This document shows positions 45,206 through 54,198 of a DNA stretch of 64,000 nt, piece after piece (within the stretch, counting starts at the first letter, position 1; each line of letters starts with the position of its first letter). Below the pieces are notes generated by a model, which worked only from the letters and a program-made list of their open reading frames with translations, was not told where the DNA came from and made no database searches. The DNA comes from Bacillus sp. NP157. Lineage in GTDB: Bacteria; Pseudomonadota; Gammaproteobacteria; Xanthomonadales; Rhodanobacteraceae. The translations under genes were made by a program, and so were the position numbers. Where the stretch lies: the NCBI GenBank assembly GCA_018889975.1, contig CP076546.1, positions 1,550,001-1,614,000 on the forward strand. The letters run 5' to 3'.

Positions 45206-46573
45206 ATGCCCCGCAACGACATCGCCGTGGTCGGCGCCGGACTGGTCGGCGCACTGGTCGCCACCCTCCTGACCCAGCGCGGATTCCGCGTCACCGTCTA
45301 TGAAAAGCGCCCCGATCCGCGCAAGTCCGGATTCCTCGGTGGCCGCTCGATCAACCTCGCCCTGGCCGAACGCGGCCTGCATGCGCTGCGCGCCACCGGC
45401 CTCGAAGACCAGGTGCTGGCCCAGGCGGTGATGATGCGTGGGCGCATGGTCCACGACCCGGCCGGCCACAGCGGTTTGCAGCGCTACGGCGTGGACGACT
45501 CCGAGGTGATCTGGTCGGTGTCCCGCGGCGGCCTCAACACGCTGATGCTCGACGCGGCGGAAGCCGCGGGTGCCACCTTCCACTTCGACCAGGGCCTGGC
45601 CAGCGCCGACCTCGAGCGCGGCACGCTGACCCTGCACGCCGCGGACGGTAGCGAGCGCATCGTCGATGCTCCCATCGTGATCGGTGCTGATGGCGCCGGC
45701 TCCGCCCTGCGTGCGGCCATGCATCGCCATGAGCCGCTGGGCGAACGCGTCGAGGAACTCGGCCACGGTTACAAGGAACTGGAAATCCCGCCCGGCACCG
45801 ATCCGGCGGCACCCTTCGCCATCGAACGCAACGCCCTGCACATCTGGCCGCGTGGCCATTACATGTGCATCGCGCTGCCCAATCGCGAAGGCAGCTTCAC
45901 CGTCACCCTGTTCCTGCCGAACGACGGCGAGCACCCCAGCTTCCGCACCATCGCCAGCGCCGGTGCCGCCGAAGCGTTTTTCCGTACGGAATTCCCCGAT
46001 GCGCTGGACCTGATGCCGGACTTCGCCGCGGACTGGTCGGCGCATCCGGTCGGTTCGCTGGCCACGCTGTACCTGGATCGCTGGCACATCGGCGGTCGCG
46101 CCCTGCTCATCGGCGATGCCGCGCACGCCATCGTGCCGTTCCACGGCCAGGGAATGAATTGCGGTTTCGAAGACGCCGCCGAACTGGCCGAGCGTTTCGC
46201 CGCCAGCCCGGATGACCCGGCCGGCGTGTTCGCCGCCTTCGAAGCCAGCCGCAAGCCCAATGCCGACGCGATCGCCCGCATGGCGCTGGAAAACTACGTG
46301 GAGATGCGCGACAAGGTCGCCGATCCGCAGTTCCTGCGCATGCGCGAACTGGGCGGCCTGCTCGCACAACGTTGCCCGACGCACTACCTGCCGCGCTACC
46401 GGATGGTCACCTTCACCCACCTGCCCTACGCCTACGCGCTGGAACGGGGACGCGCCCAGGACACCCTGGTCGAACAGCTACTGCGCGGCCACGACGACGT
46501 CGCCAGCGTCGACCTCGACGCCGCCGAACGCACCCTGCTGGCCACCCTCCCCCCGCTCCCCCGACCGACGTAG
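45206..46573 (+). CDS. kmo: Kynurenine 3-monooxygenase
   Basis: A 455-residue FAD monooxygenase that hydroxylates L-kynurenine to 3-hydroxykynurenine with NADPH and O2. FAD motifs are IAVVGAGLVGALVATLLTQR at residues 4-23, PIVIGADGAGSALRAAM in the middle, and LLIGDAAHAIVPFHGQGMNC further on; RKSGFLGGRSINLALAERGL is the kynurenine-monooxygenase mark. The last 60 residues include the membrane-association region. No kynA, kynB or kynU is in view, so the pathway (NAD synthesis de novo or tryptophan breakdown) cannot be decided. The ccm operon starts 32 bp downstream. Confidence 0.92.
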   Translation: MPRNDIAVVGAGLVGALVATLLTQRGFRVTVYEKRPDPRKSGFLGGRSINLALAERGLHALRATGLEDQVLAQAVMMRGRMVHDPAGHSGLQRYGVDDSEVIWSVSRGGLNTLMLDAAEAAGATFHFDQGLASADLERGTLTLHAADGSERIVDAPIVIGADGAGSALRAAMHRHEPLGERVEELGHGYKELEIPPGTDPAAPFAIERNALHIWPRGHYMCIALPNREGSFTVTLFLPNDGEHPSFRTIASAGAAEAFFRTEFPDALDLMPDFAADWSAHPVGSLATLYLDRWHIGGRALLIGDAAHAIVPFHGQGMNCGFEDAAELAERFAASPDDPAGVFAAFEASRKPNADAIARMALENYVEMRDKVADPQFLRMRELGGLLAQRCPTHYLPRYRMVTFTHLPYAYALERGRAQDTLVEQLLRGHDDVASVDLDAAERTLLATLPPLPRPT

Positions 46574-46605
46574 ACATCCCCGCACGCTCCCGCAACAATC
46601 CCCCG

Positions 46606-47232
46606 ATGCCACCAACCCCACCCCTGCTCGAAGCCCGCGCGCTCAGCTTCCTGCGCCAGGACGAAGCCGTGTTCGGACCGGTGGATTTCGCCCTGCACGA
46701 CGGCGAAGTGGCCTTGGTGGAGGGCGACAACGGCAGCGGCAAGACCACCCTCATGCGCGTGCTCACCGGCATGTTGCACGCCGACGAAGGTGAGGTGCTG
46801 CTCGACGGTGCGCCGTTCAGCCTCGACACCATGGCGGGCGCGGTGGTCTTCCTCGGCCATCACCTGGGCCTGAAATTCGACCTCTCGGCGCGCGAAAACC
46901 TGGCCCTGTCGATCGGCCTGTACGGCGTGCGCGAGGGCATAGACAGCGACGCGGCCCTGGCCGAGGTCGGCCTGGCCGGTTTCGAGGACGAGCCGGTCCG
47001 CCGCCTCTCCGCCGGACAGAAAAAGCGCGCGGCGCTTGCCCGCCTCCTTCTGCTACCGGCCCGCGTCTGGCTGCTCGACGAGCCCTACGCCAACCTCGAC
47101 CGCGAAGGCATCGCGCTGGTCAACCGGCTACTGCACGACCACGCCGGCCGTGGCGGCGCGGCACTGGTGACCAGCCACGGAGCCGTCAGCTTCGCCGGCG
47201 ATGCGCCGCGCCGCATCCGGTTGCACGCGTGA
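46606..47232 (+). CDS. ccmA: Haem exporter ATP-binding protein CcmA
   Basis: A 208-residue ABC ATPase and first gene of the cytochrome c maturation operon. Walker A is EGDNGSGKTTLMRVLTGML, signature is RRLSAGQKKRAALARLLLLP, Walker B is VWLLDEPYANLDR, and VVFLGHHLGLKFDLSARENL is the CcmA-type Q-loop region. It releases holo-CcmE from CcmC using ATP. ATG 46606 is chosen since it starts the ABC fold; an upstream frame reads out of kmo. Confidence 0.93.
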   Translation: MPPTPPLLEARALSFLRQDEAVFGPVDFALHDGEVALVEGDNGSGKTTLMRVLTGMLHADEGEVLLDGAPFSLDTMAGAVVFLGHHLGLKFDLSARENLALSIGLYGVREGIDSDAALAEVGLAGFEDEPVRRLSAGQKKRAALARLLLLPARVWLLDEPYANLDREGIALVNRLLHDHAGRGGAALVTSHGAVSFAGDAPRRIRLHA

Positions 47233-47915
47233 CGCCCGGTAGTACGCTCGCCGCCTGCGCCGCCCTCCTGCGCCGCGACCTGACCCTGGCCTGGCGCCGG
47301 CGCGGCGACATCGCGCTACCCGTGCTCTATGCCGTGATGGTGGCCGCCCTGTTCCCGTTCGCCCTCGGTCCCGAGCCCGCGCTGCTCGCACGGATCGCCG
47401 GCGGCGTGGTGTTCGTCACCGTACTGCTTGCCATGCTGTTGACCCTCGATGGCCTGTTCCGGCCGGACATCGACGACGGCTCGATGGAGCAGTTGATGCT
47501 CGCGCCGCAGCCGCTCGCCCTGCTCGTAGGCATGAAAATCATCGCCCACTGGGTGACCTCGGCGCTGCCGCTGATCGTCGTCGCGCCCGTGCTGGCCGGC
47601 ATGCTGCACCTGCCCGGCCCGGCGATCCTCGTGCTGGTGCTGGCGCTGGGCCTGTCCACGCCGCTGCTCAGCCTGCTCGGCGCGGTGCTGGTCGCACTGA
47701 CGGCCGGGGCAAAGCGCTCTGGTATGCTTCTCGCACTTATGTTGCTGCCGTTGTGCGTACCGGTGACGATCTTCGCCGCCGGTGCCGTTGCGGCCGCGCA
47801 GGAGGGCTTGCCCTGGGTTGCGCCGCTGGCGTGGCTCGGCGCGGGGCTGGCGATGGCCATCGTGCTAGCGCCACTGGCCTGCGCCGCTGCGCTGCGCATC
47901 GCGATGGACACATGA
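47229..47915 (+). CDS. ccmB: Haem exporter permease CcmB
   Basis: A 228-residue protein with six membrane helices and the CcmB start CAALLRRDLTLAWRRRGDIA followed by LPVLYAVMVAALFPFALGPE. It starts at GTG 47229, overlapping the ccmA stop by GTGA. With CcmA and CcmC it forms the complex that frees haem-loaded CcmE. The stop overlaps a short bridging frame by ATGA. Confidence 0.92.
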   Translation: MTPGSTLAACAALLRRDLTLAWRRRGDIALPVLYAVMVAALFPFALGPEPALLARIAGGVVFVTVLLAMLLTLDGLFRPDIDDGSMEQLMLAPQPLALLVGMKIIAHWVTSALPLIVVAPVLAGMLHLPGPAILVLVLALGLSTPLLSLLGAVLVALTAGAKRSGMLLALMLLPLCVPVTIFAAGAVAAAQEGLPWVAPLAWLGAGLAMAIVLAPLACAAALRIAMDT

Positions 47916-47986
47916 ACACGCAACCGCGGACGGTCCATGGGGGACTCACCGCGATGCGAGAACCTTCGACGAGGACCGATGGCTAA
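47912..47986 (+). CDS. 24-codon frame bridging ccmB and ccmC
   Basis: An open frame of 24 codons (MNTQPRTVHGGLTAMREPST and RTDG) whose ATG overlaps the ccmB stop by ATGA and whose TAA overlaps the ccmC start. No ribosome site precedes it except the terminating ribosome. All other genes in this operon overlap, so this frame would keep translation coupled across the only large gap. It may be translated but has no recognisable fold; it could equally be a chance frame. Confidence 0.4.
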   Translation: MNTQPRTVHGGLTAMREPSTRTDG

Positions 47987-48746
47987 CTGGGTTCCCCTCT
48001 GGCTGCACCGCCTGGGATCACCGCCGATCTTCTATCGCTTCGCCGGCGCCGTGCGCCCGTGGGCGCTGGGACTGGCGATCCTGCTTGGCGTCGTCGCCCT
48101 GTACGGCGGCCTGTTCCTTGCGCCGGCCGACTACCAGCAAGGCGATGCGTACCGGATCATCTTCATCCACGTGCCGAGCGCGTGGATGAGCCTGTTCATC
48201 TACGGCGCGATGAGCCTCGCCGCCTTCATCGGCCTGGTCTGGCGGATCAAGCTCGCCGAAACGGTGGCGATGGAATCCGCACCCGTCGGCGCCGCGTTCA
48301 CCGCCATCACCCTGGCCACCGGTTCGCTCTGGGGCAAGCCGATGTGGGGCACGTGGTGGACATGGGACGCGCGCCTGACCAGTGAACTGGTGCTGCTGTT
48401 CATCTACCTGGGCATCATCGGCCTTTACCACGCGTTCGAAGATCGCCGCCAGGGTGCGCGCGCCGCGTCGTTCCTCGTGCTCGTCGGCGCGGTGAACGTA
48501 CCCATCGTGCACTTCTCGGTGAACTGGTGGAACACGCTGCACCAGGGTTCCACCGTGCGCCTGCTCGGCCCCTCGCACATCGATGCCAGCATGCTCTGGC
48601 CGTTGCTGACGATGATGGCCGCGACCAAGCTCTATTACGTCGCCAGCCTGTTCGCGCGCGTGCGCGCCGACCTGATCGCCTCCGAAGGCGGCAAGGCCTG
48701 GGTGCGCGACATCGCGCTGGGGCTGCCGTGGAAAGAGCGCGCATGA
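47979..48746 (+). CDS. ccmC: Haem exporter/ CcmE loading protein CcmC
   Basis: A 255-residue membrane protein with six helices and the tryptophan-rich WWD domain in GKPMWGTWWTWDARLTSELV, which presents haem to CcmE. Histidines of the flanking periplasmic loops are in IIFIHVPSAWMS and VPIVHFSVNWWNTLHQG. ATG 47979 has GAGGA upstream, preferred over an earlier in-frame ATG at 47937. The stop overlaps ccmD by ATGA. Confidence 0.94.
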   Translation: MANWVPLWLHRLGSPPIFYRFAGAVRPWALGLAILLGVVALYGGLFLAPADYQQGDAYRIIFIHVPSAWMSLFIYGAMSLAAFIGLVWRIKLAETVAMESAPVGAAFTAITLATGSLWGKPMWGTWWTWDARLTSELVLLFIYLGIIGLYHAFEDRRQGARAASFLVLVGAVNVPIVHFSVNWWNTLHQGSTVRLLGPSHIDASMLWPLLTMMAATKLYYVASLFARVRADLIASEGGKAWVRDIALGLPWKERA

Positions 48747-48943
48747 GCCATTTTTTCGCGATGGGCGGCTACGGCGCCTACGTGTGGACCGCGTTCGCGG
48801 TCTTCTTCTTCGTCCTTTTGATCGACACGCTGGCGCCGCTCGCCAGGCGCCGCCGCAACCTGCGCGATATCCGCGCACGCATCGCGCGCCAGGAAAACCG
48901 CCGCCGGCCCGGAACCCCAGCCAGCAATGAATCCAACGCGTAA
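48743..48943 (+). CDS. ccmD: Haem exporter subunit CcmD
   Basis: A 66-residue single-pass membrane protein ([20 protein letters not shown] then [20 protein letters not shown]). The GGYGAYVW start followed by a helix and a basic tail is the CcmD pattern. It stabilises the CcmC-CcmE complex. Its start overlaps ccmC by 4 bp and its end overlaps ccmE by 17 bp. Confidence 0.88.
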   Translation: MSHFFAMGGYGAYVWTAFAVFFFVLLIDTLAPLARRRRNLRDIRARIARQENRRRPGTPASNESNA

Positions 48944-49394
48944 ACGCCGCCTCGCCATCGTCGTCTCGGTCATCGCCGCCGCCGCCATCGCCGTGGGCCT
49001 TACCGTGTTCGCCCTGCAGCGGAACATGAGCTACCTGTTCACGCCCAGCCAGATCCAGGAAGGCCAGGCCACGCAGTACCCGACCTTCCGCCTCGGCGGC
49101 ATGGTCAAGTCCGGCTCCATCACGCGCGCCAGCGACAGCCTGAAGGTGAGCTTCATCGTCGTCGACGACGCCGGGGCGATGCCCGTGGAATACACCGGCA
49201 TCCTTCCCGACCTGTTCCGCGACAACCAGTCGGTGATCGCCACGGGTCGCATGGCCGACGGTCGTTTCATCGCCAGCGAAGTGCTGGCCAAGCACGATGA
49301 AAACTACATGCCGAAGGAACTGAAGGACGCGATGGCCAAGGCGCACCAGAAGCGCAACATCGACGACACCGCGATGAAGGAGCCGCCGAAGTGA
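48927..49394 (+). CDS. ccmE: Cytochrome c maturation haem chaperone CcmE
   Basis: A 155-residue periplasmic chaperone held by one N-terminal helix ([20 protein letters not shown]). The OB-fold core includes [20 protein letters not shown] and [20 protein letters not shown]. The haem-binding His is in [16 protein letters not shown], the standard H-x3-Y motif. It carries haem from CcmC to CcmF. The stop overlaps ccmF by GTGA. Confidence 0.95.
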   Translation: MNPTRKRRLAIVVSVIAAAAIAVGLTVFALQRNMSYLFTPSQIQEGQATQYPTFRLGGMVKSGSITRASDSLKVSFIVVDDAGAMPVEYTGILPDLFRDNQSVIATGRMADGRFIASEVLAKHDENYMPKELKDAMAKAHQKRNIDDTAMKEPPK

Positions 49395-51355
49395 TCCCCG
49401 AACTCGGCCAGTACGCCCTGATCCTCGCGCTGTTGCTGGCCGTCGTGCAGGGCGTGCTGCCGATGATCGGCGCGTGGCGCGGCAACGGCGCACTGATGGC
49501 CATTGCCCGCCCGGCCGCCGCCGGCCAGGCGATCTTCGTCTTCGCGGCGATGGGCATCCTGGTCCACGCCTTCCTCGCCTACGACTTCTCGGTCGCCTAT
49601 GTCGCCGACAACTCGAACCTCGCCCTGCCCTGGTATTACCGCATCACCGCGGTCTGGGGCGCGCACGAAGGCTCGATGCTGCTATGGGTGTTCATCCTCA
49701 ACGTGTGGACAGTGGCGCTGGCCGCCTTCAGCCGGCACCTGCCGCAGCCCTTCGTCGCGCGCGTGCTCGGCGTGATGGGCCTGATCGGGGTGGGTTTCCT
49801 CGCCTTCATCCTGTTCACCTCGAACCCGTTCCTGCGCGAGCTGCCGATGCCCGGCGACGGTGGCGACCTGAACCCGGTGCTGCAGGATCCCGGCATGACC
49901 TTCCACCCGCCGGTGCTCTACATGGGCTACGTCGGCTTCTCGGTGGCGTTCGCCTTCTCCATCGCCGCGCTGCTCGGTGGCGAGATGGAACAGGCCTGGG
50001 TGCGCTGGGCGCGTCCGTGGACGAACGTATCGTGGGCCTTCCTCACCATGGGCATCGTCGCGGGCAGCTGGTGGGCGTACGCCGAACTGGGCTGGGGCGG
50101 CTGGTGGTTCTGGGATCCGGTGGAAAACGCCTCGTTCATGCCCTGGCTGGTCGGCGTCGCGCTGATCCATGCCCAGGCAGTGACCGAGAAGCGTGGCTCG
50201 CTGCCGGCGTGGACGGTGCTGCTATCGCTGTTCGCCTTCTCGCTGTCGCTGCTCGGCACCTTCCTGGTCCGCTCGGGCGTGCTGACCTCGGTGCACGCGT
50301 TCGCCTCCGACCCGCGTCGTGGCCTGTATATCCTGGGCTTCCTGATCGTCGTCATCGGCGGTTCGCTGCTGCTCTATGCGGTGCGCGCGCCGAAGGTCGC
50401 CACGGGCAAGCCGTTCGCCGCGCTGTCGCGCGAGACCGGCATCATGATCGCCAACCTGCTGTTCACCACCGCCGCGGCGATGGTGCTGCTGGGCACGCTG
50501 TTCCCGTTGATCGGCGATGCACTGAACCTCGGTCGCGTCTCCGTCGGGCCGCCTTACTTCGGCTTCCTCTTCGTGCTGCTGATGGCACCGGCCGTGCTGC
50601 TGTTGCCGTTCGGTCCGTACCTGCGCTGGGGCCGGGCGGAAGGACGCCAGCTCACCGCGATGGCGTTGCGCGCCGGCATCGCCGCCGTGGTCTGCACGAT
50701 CGTCGCCGCGATGTTTGCCCAAGGCCACCTGCGCGCGATCGCCGGCGTGGCAGGCGCCACCTGGGTGGCCGCCGGCACGCTGGCGTACGTCGTGAAGCGC
50801 TGGCGTGAGATGCCCTTCGGCCGCCGCTTCCCGGCGGAGATGGCCGGGATGCTGGTCGCGCATGCCGGCGTGGCCATCTTCATCATCGGCGTGATGCTGT
50901 CCGAATCGCTCAGCACCGAACGCGACGTGCGCATGGCCCCGGGCCAGGTCGAAAGCGTCGGCAGCTATCGTTTCCGCTTCGACGGCGTCCACGAGAGCAC
51001 CGGCCCGAACTGGCGCGCCGACGAAGGCGTGGTCACGATCCTCAAGGGCGACGAGGTCATGGCCACCATGCACCCGCAGAAGCGCACGTATTCACGCGGC
51101 CAGGTGCAGACCGAATCGGCGATCGATCCGGGGCTGTTCCGCGACATCTATGTTGCCCTGGGCGAGCCGATGGACGGCGGCAACGTCGAAGGGGCCTGGG
51201 CATTGCGCCTGTACCACAAGCCCTTCGTGCGCTGGATCTGGCTGGGCGGCCTGTTCATGATGGCCGGCGGTTTCCTCGCCGCCGCCGAACGTCGCTTCCG
51301 CGCGAAGAAGGCACCCGCGACGGCCGGCGCCCCGGTGGTGGAGACACTCGCATGA
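49391..51355 (+). CDS. ccmF: Cytochrome c haem lyase subunit CcmF
   Basis: A 654-residue protein with about 15 helices. The WWD domain is [20 protein letters not shown], with P-His regions around [20 protein letters not shown] and [20 protein letters not shown] and a large periplasmic segment near the C-terminus. It attaches haem to apocytochromes with CcmH. The start is GTG 49391. The stop overlaps ccmG by ATGA. Confidence 0.95.
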   Translation: MIPELGQYALILALLLAVVQGVLPMIGAWRGNGALMAIARPAAAGQAIFVFAAMGILVHAFLAYDFSVAYVADNSNLALPWYYRITAVWGAHEGSMLLWVFILNVWTVALAAFSRHLPQPFVARVLGVMGLIGVGFLAFILFTSNPFLRELPMPGDGGDLNPVLQDPGMTFHPPVLYMGYVGFSVAFAFSIAALLGGEMEQAWVRWARPWTNVSWAFLTMGIVAGSWWAYAELGWGGWWFWDPVENASFMPWLVGVALIHAQAVTEKRGSLPAWTVLLSLFAFSLSLLGTFLVRSGVLTSVHAFASDPRRGLYILGFLIVVIGGSLLLYAVRAPKVATGKPFAALSRETGIMIANLLFTTAAAMVLLGTLFPLIGDALNLGRVSVGPPYFGFLFVLLMAPAVLLLPFGPYLRWGRAEGRQLTAMALRAGIAAVVCTIVAAMFAQGHLRAIAGVAGATWVAAGTLAYVVKRWREMPFGRRFPAEMAGMLVAHAGVAIFIIGVMLSESLSTERDVRMAPGQVESVGSYRFRFDGVHESTGPNWRADEGVVTILKGDEVMATMHPQKRTYSRGQVQTESAIDPGLFRDIYVALGEPMDGGNVEGAWALRLYHKPFVRWIWLGGLFMMAGGFLAAAERRFRAKKAPATAGAPVVETLA

Positions 51356-51894
51356 GTCGTTTCCTTCCCTTGCTTGGCTTCGCCCTGCTCGTCGTCCTGT
51401 TCGGCTTCGGCATCTGGTGGAACACCCAGCACGACCAGCAGGAAATCGTCTCGCCGCTGATCGACAAGCCGGCGCCCGCGTTCGCCCTGCCAGTGCTCGG
51501 CGACGCCACGCGCACCGTCGACAAGCAGTCGCTGCTGGGCAAGCCGTACTTCCTCAACGTGTTCGGCAGCTGGTGCATCGAGTGCGTGCACGAACACCCG
51601 GTGCTGTCCGGCGCCGTGAAGGGGCTTGGCCTGCCGATGGTCGGCTTCAACTACAAGGACGATCCGCAGGATGCGACGGCGTGGCTGGCCGAGCACGGCA
51701 ACCCGTTCGACGTGGTGATCGTCGATCGCGACGGCCGCGCCGGCATCGACTTCGGCGTGTATGGCGCGCCGGAGACCTTCCTGATCGACGGCAAGGGCGT
51801 GATCCGCCTCAAGCACGTCGGCCCGGTGACCGACGAGGTCGTCGCGAAGGAATTCCGTCCCGCGCTGGCGGCGCTGGCGAAGGAAGGCCCGTGA
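51352..51894 (+). CDS. ccmG: Periplasmic thiol reductant CcmG (DsbE)
   Basis: A 180-residue membrane-anchored thioredoxin-fold protein. One N-terminal helix is followed by VFGSWCIECVHEHPVLSGAV, where the active-site motif is C-I-E-C in place of the more usual WCPTC/WCVPC. The cis-Pro loop is VYGAPETFLIDGKGVI, the typical GAPE(T)F mark of CcmG. It keeps apocytochrome c and CcmH thiols reduced. The stop TGA overlaps the ccmH ATG by one base. Confidence 0.92.
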   Translation: MSRFLPLLGFALLVVLFGFGIWWNTQHDQQEIVSPLIDKPAPAFALPVLGDATRTVDKQSLLGKPYFLNVFGSWCIECVHEHPVLSGAVKGLGLPMVGFNYKDDPQDATAWLAEHGNPFDVVIVDRDGRAGIDFGVYGAPETFLIDGKGVIRLKHVGPVTDEVVAKEFRPALAALAKEGP

Positions 51895-52334
51895 TGCGCC
51901 GCCTCGGCCTCCTTGCCCTGCTATGCCTGTTGCCGCTGCTGGCCATCGCCCAGGCGATCCAGCCGCTGCCGTTCCGCGACCACGCCGAAGAGCTGCGCTA
52001 CCAGAAGCTCAGTTCGGAGCTGCGTTGCCCGATGTGCCAGAACGAAACCCTGGCCGATTCCAACGCGCCGATCGCGCACGACTTGCGTCGGCAGATCTTC
52101 GAGATGATGCAGGCCGGCAAGAGCGACGCCGAGATCAAGACCTACCTCGTCGATCGCTATTCGGATTTCGTGCTGTACAAGCCGCCGGTCGAACCGAAAA
52201 CATGGCTGCTCTGGTTCGGCCCGCTCGTCGTGCTGGCGATCGGCGGCCTGGTCGTCGCCGTGCAGGTCCGTCGCCGCGCGCGCCAGGCACCCGCCAGCGC
52301 CGCACCGCCCAGTGATACCGAGGACGACTGGTGA
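51894..52334 (+). CDS. ccmH: Cytochrome c haem lyase subunit CcmH (CcmL type)
   Basis: A 146-residue protein with a signal (MRRLGLLALLCLLPLLAIAQ), the redox motif RCPMCQNETLADSNAPIAHD (CxxC within LRCPMCQN), and one membrane helix near residue 105-125 (WLLWFGPLVVLAIGGLVVAV). It reduces apocytochrome CxxCH thiols before haem attachment. It is the short form, with the TPR part encoded separately by the next gene. Confidence 0.93.
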   Translation: MRRLGLLALLCLLPLLAIAQAIQPLPFRDHAEELRYQKLSSELRCPMCQNETLADSNAPIAHDLRRQIFEMMQAGKSDAEIKTYLVDRYSDFVLYKPPVEPKTWLLWFGPLVVLAIGGLVVAVQVRRRARQAPASAAPPSDTEDDW

Positions 52335-52999
52335 GCATCGTTTTTTACGTAGTCGCCGGCGCCATGCTGGTCCTGGCCCTGGCGCTCCTGCTGGTGCCGA
52401 TGATTCGCCATGGGCGCAGGCACGGTCGTTCGCGCACCGTGTTCGCGATCGCGGTCGCCGTCGCTGTCGTGGTGCCGCTGGCCAGCGTGGGGATCTACGC
52501 CCTCGTCGGCACGCCGTCGACCCTGGGCGGCGTTGCTCCGCCGAAGGAGATGACGGTGGGCCAGGCGCTCGATGCCCTGCATGCGCGCCTCGCGGCCAAC
52601 CCGGGCGACGTGGAGGGCTGGCTGCTGCTCGGCCAGACCTACACGATGGTGAAGCAACCGGCCGAGGCACGCAGCGCCTACGACGGTGCCCTGAAGGCCG
52701 ACGCGACCAATGTCGCGGCGATGGTCGGCTGGGCCGAGGCCGATTCGCTGGTGCGCACGGACCATCGCATCGAAGGCCGCGCCGTCGCCCTGCTCGAGCA
52801 AGCCGTGGCGGCCCAACCGGATAGCCAGAAGGCCTTGTGGCTGCTCGGCATCGCGCAGTTCCAGCAGGAGCGTTTCACCGACGCCGCGGCGACGTGGCGA
52901 CGCCTGCAGCCCCTGCTCGACCCGGATTCCAACGTGGCCCACGCCGTCGCCGAACAGATTACCCTTGCCGAGAAACGCGCCGCGGGCGCCGGCCAGTGA
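52331..52999 (+). CDS. ccmI: Cytochrome c maturation TPR protein (CcmI/CycH-like)
   Basis: A 222-residue protein starting at GTG 52331, which overlaps the ccmH stop. Two hydrophobic helices come first (FYVVAGAMLVLALALLLVPM and VFAIAVAVAVVVPLASVGIY), then TPR repeats (WLLLGQTYTMVKQPAEARSA then YDGALKADATNVAAMVGWAE). The C-terminal part corresponds to the apocytochrome-binding TPR domain. The final gene of the ccm operon; metX follows after 11 bp and may be co-transcribed. Confidence 0.87.
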   Translation: MSIVFYVVAGAMLVLALALLLVPMIRHGRRHGRSRTVFAIAVAVAVVVPLASVGIYALVGTPSTLGGVAPPKEMTVGQALDALHARLAANPGDVEGWLLLGQTYTMVKQPAEARSAYDGALKADATNVAAMVGWAEADSLVRTDHRIEGRAVALLEQAVAAQPDSQKALWLLGIAQFQQERFTDAAATWRRLQPLLDPDSNVAHAVAEQITLAEKRAAGAGQ

Positions 53000-53010
53000 A
53001 GGAGCGCAGC

Positions 53011-54114
53011 ATGGGCGATGCCCGCCGTTACCACGACCTGGCGTCGCCCTTCCGCATGAAGCGCGGCGGCGAACTGCACGGCGCGCGGGTCGCTTACGAG
53101 ACCTGGGGCACGCTGGACGCGGTACGCGGCAATGCCATCCTCATCCTGACCGGACTCTCGCCCAGTGCGCATGCCGCGGCCAACGCGGAGGACCCCACGC
53201 CGGGCTGGTGGGACGCGATGATCGGCCCCGGCCGCGCCTTCGACACGGATCGCTACTACGTGATCTGCGTGAACTCGCTGGGTAGCGACAAGGGGTCGAC
53301 CTGCCCCGCGTCCGTGGATCCGTCCACCGGCGACCCCTACCGCCTGACCTTCCCCGAGTTGTCGCTGGAAGACGTGGCCAATGCGGCGCACGAGGCCGTC
53401 ACCGGCCTGGGCATTACCGAACTGGCCTGCCTCGTCGGCTGCTCGATGGGCGGCATGAGCGCCCTGGCCTACATGATCCTGCACCCCGGCGCCGCGCGAA
53501 CGCATATCAGCGTCGACACCGCGCCGCAGGCACAGCCCTTCGCGATCGCCATCCGTTCGCTGCAGCGCGAAGCGATCCGGCTCGACCCGGAATGGCGCGG
53601 CGGCGCTTACGACGGCGATGCGTGGCCGGAACACGGCATGAGCATCGCGCGCAAGCTCGGCGTCATCACCTATCGCTCGGCGATGGAGTGGAAGGGCCGC
53701 TTCGCCCGCATCCGGCTCGATCCGGACGAACGCGACGGCGACCAGCCGTTCGGTTTCGAATTCCAAGTGGAGTCGTACCTCGAAGGGCATGCGCGCCGCT
53801 TCAACCGCCAGTTCGACCCGAACAGTTACCTCTACCTTTCGCGCGCCAGCGACTGGTTCGATGTCTCCGAATACGGCCAGGGCGATGTCATGCGCGGCCT
53901 GTCGCGGATCAACGTCGAACGCGCCCTGGTGATCGGCGTGAGCACCGACATCCTGTTCCCGCTGGAGCAGCAGGAGACGATCGCCAAGGGGCTCGAGGCG
54001 GCCGGGGCGGCGGTGGAGTTCGTGGCGCTGGATTCGCCGCAGGGGCACGATGCCTTCCTGGTCGACATCGAGAATTACAGTCGGGCGATCGGGACGTTTT
54101 TGCGGTCGTTGTGA
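53011..54114 (+). CDS. metX: MetX-family O-acyltransferase (homoserine or serine)
   Basis: A 367-residue alpha/beta-hydrolase acyltransferase. The catalytic triad is Ser in LVGCSMGGMSALAYMILHPG, Asp in VIGVSTDILFPLEQQE and His in DSPQGHDAFLVDIENYS. AAG GAG is six bases before ATG 53011. The family includes homoserine O-acetyltransferase, homoserine O-succinyltransferase and, in xanthomonads, L-serine O-succinyltransferase. The nucleophile elbow is G-C-S-M-G-G and the tail FLRSL is short, so acyl donor and acceptor cannot be named from sequence. It feeds methionine or cysteine synthesis, like the MetNIQ importer elsewhere in the window. Confidence 0.87.
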   Translation: MGDARRYHDLASPFRMKRGGELHGARVAYETWGTLDAVRGNAILILTGLSPSAHAAANAEDPTPGWWDAMIGPGRAFDTDRYYVICVNSLGSDKGSTCPASVDPSTGDPYRLTFPELSLEDVANAAHEAVTGLGITELACLVGCSMGGMSALAYMILHPGAARTHISVDTAPQAQPFAIAIRSLQREAIRLDPEWRGGAYDGDAWPEHGMSIARKLGVITYRSAMEWKGRFARIRLDPDERDGDQPFGFEFQVESYLEGHARRFNRQFDPNSYLYLSRASDWFDVSEYGQGDVMRGLSRINVERALVIGVSTDILFPLEQQETIAKGLEAAGAAVEFVALDSPQGHDAFLVDIENYSRAIGTFLRSL

Positions 54115-54198
54115 GGGGATCACGGCAGCTGGGGCAGCGCGCTGGTATCATCGGAGGCAGCGTTCCGTCCCCACACGTTCCTGCACGAGGTCCCAGCC

